This document shows positions 61,481 to 64,000 of a stretch of DNA of 64,000 nucleotides, piece after piece. The stretch is from Glutamicibacter sp. MNS18 (GTDB lineage: Bacteria > Actinomycetota > Actinomycetes > Actinomycetales > Micrococcaceae), in NCBI RefSeq assembly GCF_026107515.2, contig NZ_JAPCHW010000005.1, forward strand, positions 186,001 to 250,000, given 5' to 3'. Each line of letters starts with the position of its first letter. The first letter of the stretch is position 1. The notes under the pieces were generated by a model, which saw nothing but the letters and a program-made list of their open reading frames with translations, was not told the DNA's origin and searched no databases. A program made the position numbers and the translations under genes.

Positions 61481-61535
61481 ACCCGAAGGCCGGCTTCCAG
61501 GAGGTTTGAGGAACAATGGAAGCCGGCCTTCGGGT
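61481..61535. terminator. Perfect 19-bp-stem bidirectional terminator
   Basis: ACCCGAAGGCCGGCTTCCA (61481-61499) is the exact reverse complement of 61517-61535, separated by a 17-base loop. It lies between the convergent azt and lut operons, 30 bases after the azt stop and 14 bases after the lutC stop. Confidence 0.7.
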
Positions 61536-61549
61536 GCATTGCGGCGGTG

Positions 61550-62182
61550 TCAGAGCCCGCGGACGATCAGCACATCCAAGGTCCGCGGACCGTGCACGCC
61601 CTCAACACGTTCCAGCTCGATGTCGCTGGTGGCGCTGGGCCCGGAAATCCAGGTTTGCGGACGGGTCACCTCCAGGCGCGGCATCGCCTCGGGCAGCAGT
61701 TGCACGATCGTGGAGACCGGGACAATGCACACATGGTGGTCCGGAACCAGCGAAATCGCCCGGCGGCCCTGGTCCGGTTCACCGTCCAGGATGATGGTTC
61801 CGGACTCGGCCACCGAAATCGCCGAGGAGGTCACCACGGCGCTGGTGGCATCCAGCTCGGGAATCGTCAGCATCGAGCCGGGGGCGTCCATGTGGCGCTG
61901 GACGGATTCGGGCACGGCCTGCAGCCATCCGGTATCCAAACCATGCGGGTAGACCACGCTGTGGGCCGCATCCAGCTTGGAGGCCACGAAGGTGGGGATA
62001 TCGGCGGCGTCGATGACATCCACCCCGGCCTTGTAGTCAACCAGCCGGTCCACCAACAGCTCGATCAGCTCTTCCTCGCTGAGCGAGGAGGTGGTGCGGT
62101 AGCTGCGGGGAACCTCTTCCACCCGGGGGGCGTCGGCCAGGGCCGTGCGGATCCGGCCCAGGATCTCATCCTTGGCGCTCAT
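61550..62182 (-). CDS. lutC: Lactate utilisation protein LutC
   Basis: 210-residue LUD-domain protein. ATSAVVTSSAISVAESGTII and the following DHHVCIVPVSTIVQ are the family core. It forms the third subunit of the LutABC L-lactate oxidase complex. The start overlaps the lutB stop as ATGA. Confidence 0.92.
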   Translation of the reverse strand: MSAKDEILGRIRTALADAPRVEEVPRSYRTTSSLSEEELIELLVDRLVDYKAGVDVIDAADIPTFVASKLDAAHSVVYPHGLDTGWLQAVPESVQRHMDAPGSMLTIPELDATSAVVTSSAISVAESGTIILDGEPDQGRRAISLVPDHHVCIVPVSTIVQLLPEAMPRLEVTRPQTWISGPSATSDIELERVEGVHGPRTLDVLIVRGL

Positions 62183-63651
62183 TTGCCCTCCTTCTCACTC
62201 TTCCACCAGTCGCGGAAGGATTTGCTCGGTGGAGCCGGCAGGTCGCGGCTGGAGGTCCAGCCCGCGGCAATGCCCGGCAGCTTCTTGATCTTCTTGTCCT
62301 TGCCGGCCACCAGCTTGCCCAACGGCAAGGCCTTTTCCAGCAGGCCCAGATGGTTGCCGCTGCTCAGGGCCCACGAACCGCCCTTCATCAGCAGATCCAT
62401 CTGGGTGGGCAGCAGTTTCTTTCCGCGTTTGGAATCCACGTCCTCACCACGCAGGTGGACCAGGATCTCCGGGATGTTGATCTTCACCGGGCAGGCATCG
62501 TAGCAGGCCCCGCACAGCGAGGAAGCATACGGCAACGAGTTGTTCTCCTCGGCCTCGATGCCGGTCAGCAGCGGGGAGAGGATGGCGCCGATCGGCCCCG
62601 GGTAGGTCGACCCGTAGGCGTGGCCGCCGGTGCGCTCGTACACCGGGCACACATTCATGCAGGCCGAGCAGCGGATACAGTTCAAGGCGGTGCGCCCGAA
62701 CTTGTCCGACAATGCGCGGGTCCGCCCGTTGTCCAGCAGCACCAGGTGCACATTCTGCGGGCCGTCGTTCTCGGTGACCCCGGTCCACAACGAGGTGTAC
62801 GGGTTCATCCGCTCACCGGTGGAGGAGCGGGGCAGCAGCTGCATGAACACCTCGATGTCCTGCCAGTTGGGCAGGACCTTTTCGATGCCCATCACGGTGA
62901 TCAGGGTTTCGGGAAGGGTCAGGCACATGCGGCCGTTGCCCTCGGACTCGACCACACCCAGGGTGCCGGTGTCGGCCAACGCGAAGTTGGCCCCCGAAAT
63001 GGCCACCTTGGCCGAGAGGAACTTCTTGCGCAGGTGCAGCCTGGCCGCCTCGGCCAACTTTGCCGGCTCATTGGTCAGCGCCGGATCCACCTGCGGCATT
63101 TCACGCAGGAAGATGTCGCGTACCTCGGTGCGGTTCTTGTGGATGGCAGGGACCAGGATGTGGCTGGGCTTGTCGTGGTCCAGCTGGACGATCAGCTCGG
63201 CCAGGTCGGTTTCGAAGGCCGCGATACCCTGGGCCTCCAGATGTTCGTTCAACCCGATTTCCTGGGTGGCCATGGACTTGACCTTCACAACCTCGTCACT
63301 GCCGGTGTCCCTGACCAGGCGGGTGACGATCTGGTTGGCCTCGTCCGCGTCGCGGGCCCAGTGGATGATGCCGCCGCGGGCGGTGAAGTTCTTCTCGAAC
63401 TCCTCCAGGCGCTGGTCCAAGTTGGCCATCGAGGCATCCTTGATGGCCGAGCCGGCATCACGTAGCGCTTCCCAATCCGGAAGTTCGCCCACCACGCGGA
63501 TGCGCTTGTCGCGGATGGTGTGGGTGGCGTGGCGCAGGTTGGCGCGCAACTGGGTATTGCCCAGTTCGCGGTGGGCCGCGGCGGGGAACTGTTCTTCGGC
63601 AAAGAGGTTGCCGGCACCCGGGGCGGGCATGCCGAGGAATACTTGGCTCAC
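62179..63651 (-). CDS. lutB: Lactate utilisation iron-sulfur protein LutB
   Basis: 490-residue protein: an N-terminal LUD domain (GNGRMCLTLPETLITVMGIE) followed by two ferredoxin-type [4Fe-4S] motifs, CIRCSACMNVCPVY and CGACYDACPVKI, and a short C-terminal tail. With LutA and LutC it oxidises L-lactate to pyruvate, feeding electrons to the respiratory chain. The GTG start overlaps the lutA stop (GTGA). Length fits LutB. Confidence 0.94.
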   Translation of the reverse strand: MSQVFLGMPAPGAGNLFAEEQFPAAAHRELGNTQLRANLRHATHTIRDKRIRVVGELPDWEALRDAGSAIKDASMANLDQRLEEFEKNFTARGGIIHWARDADEANQIVTRLVRDTGSDEVVKVKSMATQEIGLNEHLEAQGIAAFETDLAELIVQLDHDKPSHILVPAIHKNRTEVRDIFLREMPQVDPALTNEPAKLAEAARLHLRKKFLSAKVAISGANFALADTGTLGVVESEGNGRMCLTLPETLITVMGIEKVLPNWQDIEVFMQLLPRSSTGERMNPYTSLWTGVTENDGPQNVHLVLLDNGRTRALSDKFGRTALNCIRCSACMNVCPVYERTGGHAYGSTYPGPIGAILSPLLTGIEAEENNSLPYASSLCGACYDACPVKINIPEILVHLRGEDVDSKRGKKLLPTQMDLLMKGGSWALSSGNHLGLLEKALPLGKLVAGKDKKIKKLPGIAAGWTSSRDLPAPPSKSFRDWWKSEKEGK

Positions 63652-64000
63652 AGTGCCACCTCCATTTCACGGGTGCTGGCCAGGATGTCGGCCAGGTGCA
63701 TGGTGCCCGGGCGCTGTCCGCTGCGGGAGAGGCCGCCGCCGATGTGCATCAGGCAGGACACATCTCCTCCGGCGCACAGGGAGGCCCCGGTGGAGCAGAT
63801 GTTCTTGACCTTGTCATCGAGCATGGCGCTGGACACCTCGGAGTTCTTCAGGGAGAAGGTGCCGCCGAAACCGCAGCACTGGTCCGCTTCGGGCAACTCC
63901 TCCACGGTGATCCCGCCAACGGACTTGAGCAGGTTCAGCTGCCGGTCCTCCAGCCCCAGGGTGCGCATGCCATGGCAGGAGGGGTGGTAGGTGATGGTGT
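63648..64000 (-). CDS. lutA: Lactate utilisation protein LutA (5' partial)
   Basis: The C-terminal 116 residues are visible; the gene enters from the right edge. TYHPSCHGMRTLGLEDRQ and DQCCGFGGTFSLKNSEVS are the second CCG (heterodisulfide reductase-type) motif of LutA. It is the first gene of the lutABC operon, so the promoter and regulator lie beyond the window. Confidence 0.92.
   Translation of the reverse strand, partial: TITYHPSCHGMRTLGLEDRQLNLLKSVGGITVEELPEADQCCGFGGTFSLKNSEVSSAMLDDKVKNICSTGASLCAGGDVSCLMHIGGGLSRSGQRPGTMHLADILASTREMEVAL

Noticed and set aside
1-64000. CRISPR arrays, tRNA/rRNA genes, intact insertion sequences, prophage
   Set aside because: No regularly spaced direct repeats, cloverleaf-like tRNA sequence, transposase or phage structural gene was recognised on reading both strands; short or diverged elements could still be missed without a search tool.

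Overview
The window looks like a chromosomal segment of a high-GC actinobacterium, most likely a Micrococcales member of the Micrococcaceae (Arthrobacter/Glutamicibacter-like). The grounds are the GC-rich coding, the many GTG starts, the ATGA/GTGA translational overlaps, a corynebacterial-type QsuB/QsuD pair, and a BioQ-like operator ahead of bioB. The genus cannot be fixed from the sequence alone. I saw no tRNA, rRNA, CRISPR array, intact insertion sequence or phage gene.

Layout. 1-4370 (minus): family-5 peptide-type ABC importer, its dual ATPase running off the left edge. 4490-6266: NmrA-like oxidoreductase divergent from an HxlR regulator, then two DUF202 membrane proteins. 6632-10367: acyl-CoA dehydrogenase, a decayed LLM flavin oxidoreductase pseudogene, NUDIX, GNAT and a small membrane protein. 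10488-15514: quinate/shikimate catabolism (MHS transporter, QsuD-like dehydrogenase, QsuB-like fused dehydratase, IclR regulator). 15527-17312: class I aminotransferase and an orphan excisionase-like DNA-binding protein. 17343-25846: an organosulfate island with a TetR regulator and a formylglycine-generating enzyme divergent from an amidohydrolase, a sulfonate-type ABC importer and a Cys-type sulfatase.

26209-34313: malic enzyme, two DUF4262 proteins, a CitE-like lyase, a DUF222/HNH protein, an AGCS alanine/sodium symporter, RraA-like and FAH-family enzymes. 34528-38096: OpuC-type osmoprotectant importer. 38319-44024: YceI, META lipoprotein, meso-diaminopimelate dehydrogenase, DUF4190 protein, MFS exporter, atypical P1B-ATPase. 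44079-46825: LysR regulator divergent from a stand-alone fumarate reductase-type flavoprotein. 46910-54975: tripartite tricarboxylate transporter (TctCBA), a CitA/CitB-type two-component system, a TcuA-like tricarballylate dehydrogenase and a GntR regulator. 55208-56440: bioB with a Cys-rich tail. 56480-61450: AztABCD-type zinc importer with two AztD-like chaperones. 61550-64000 (minus): lactate utilisation genes lutC, lutB and part of lutA.

The segment is dominated by compact uptake-plus-catabolism modules, most of them carrying their own regulator and a visible palindromic candidate operator. The most interesting are the organosulfate island, which encodes the sulfatase together with its activating enzyme, the duplicated AztD proteins with diverged metal-binding residues, and the tricarboxylate island that has TcuA but no TcuB.
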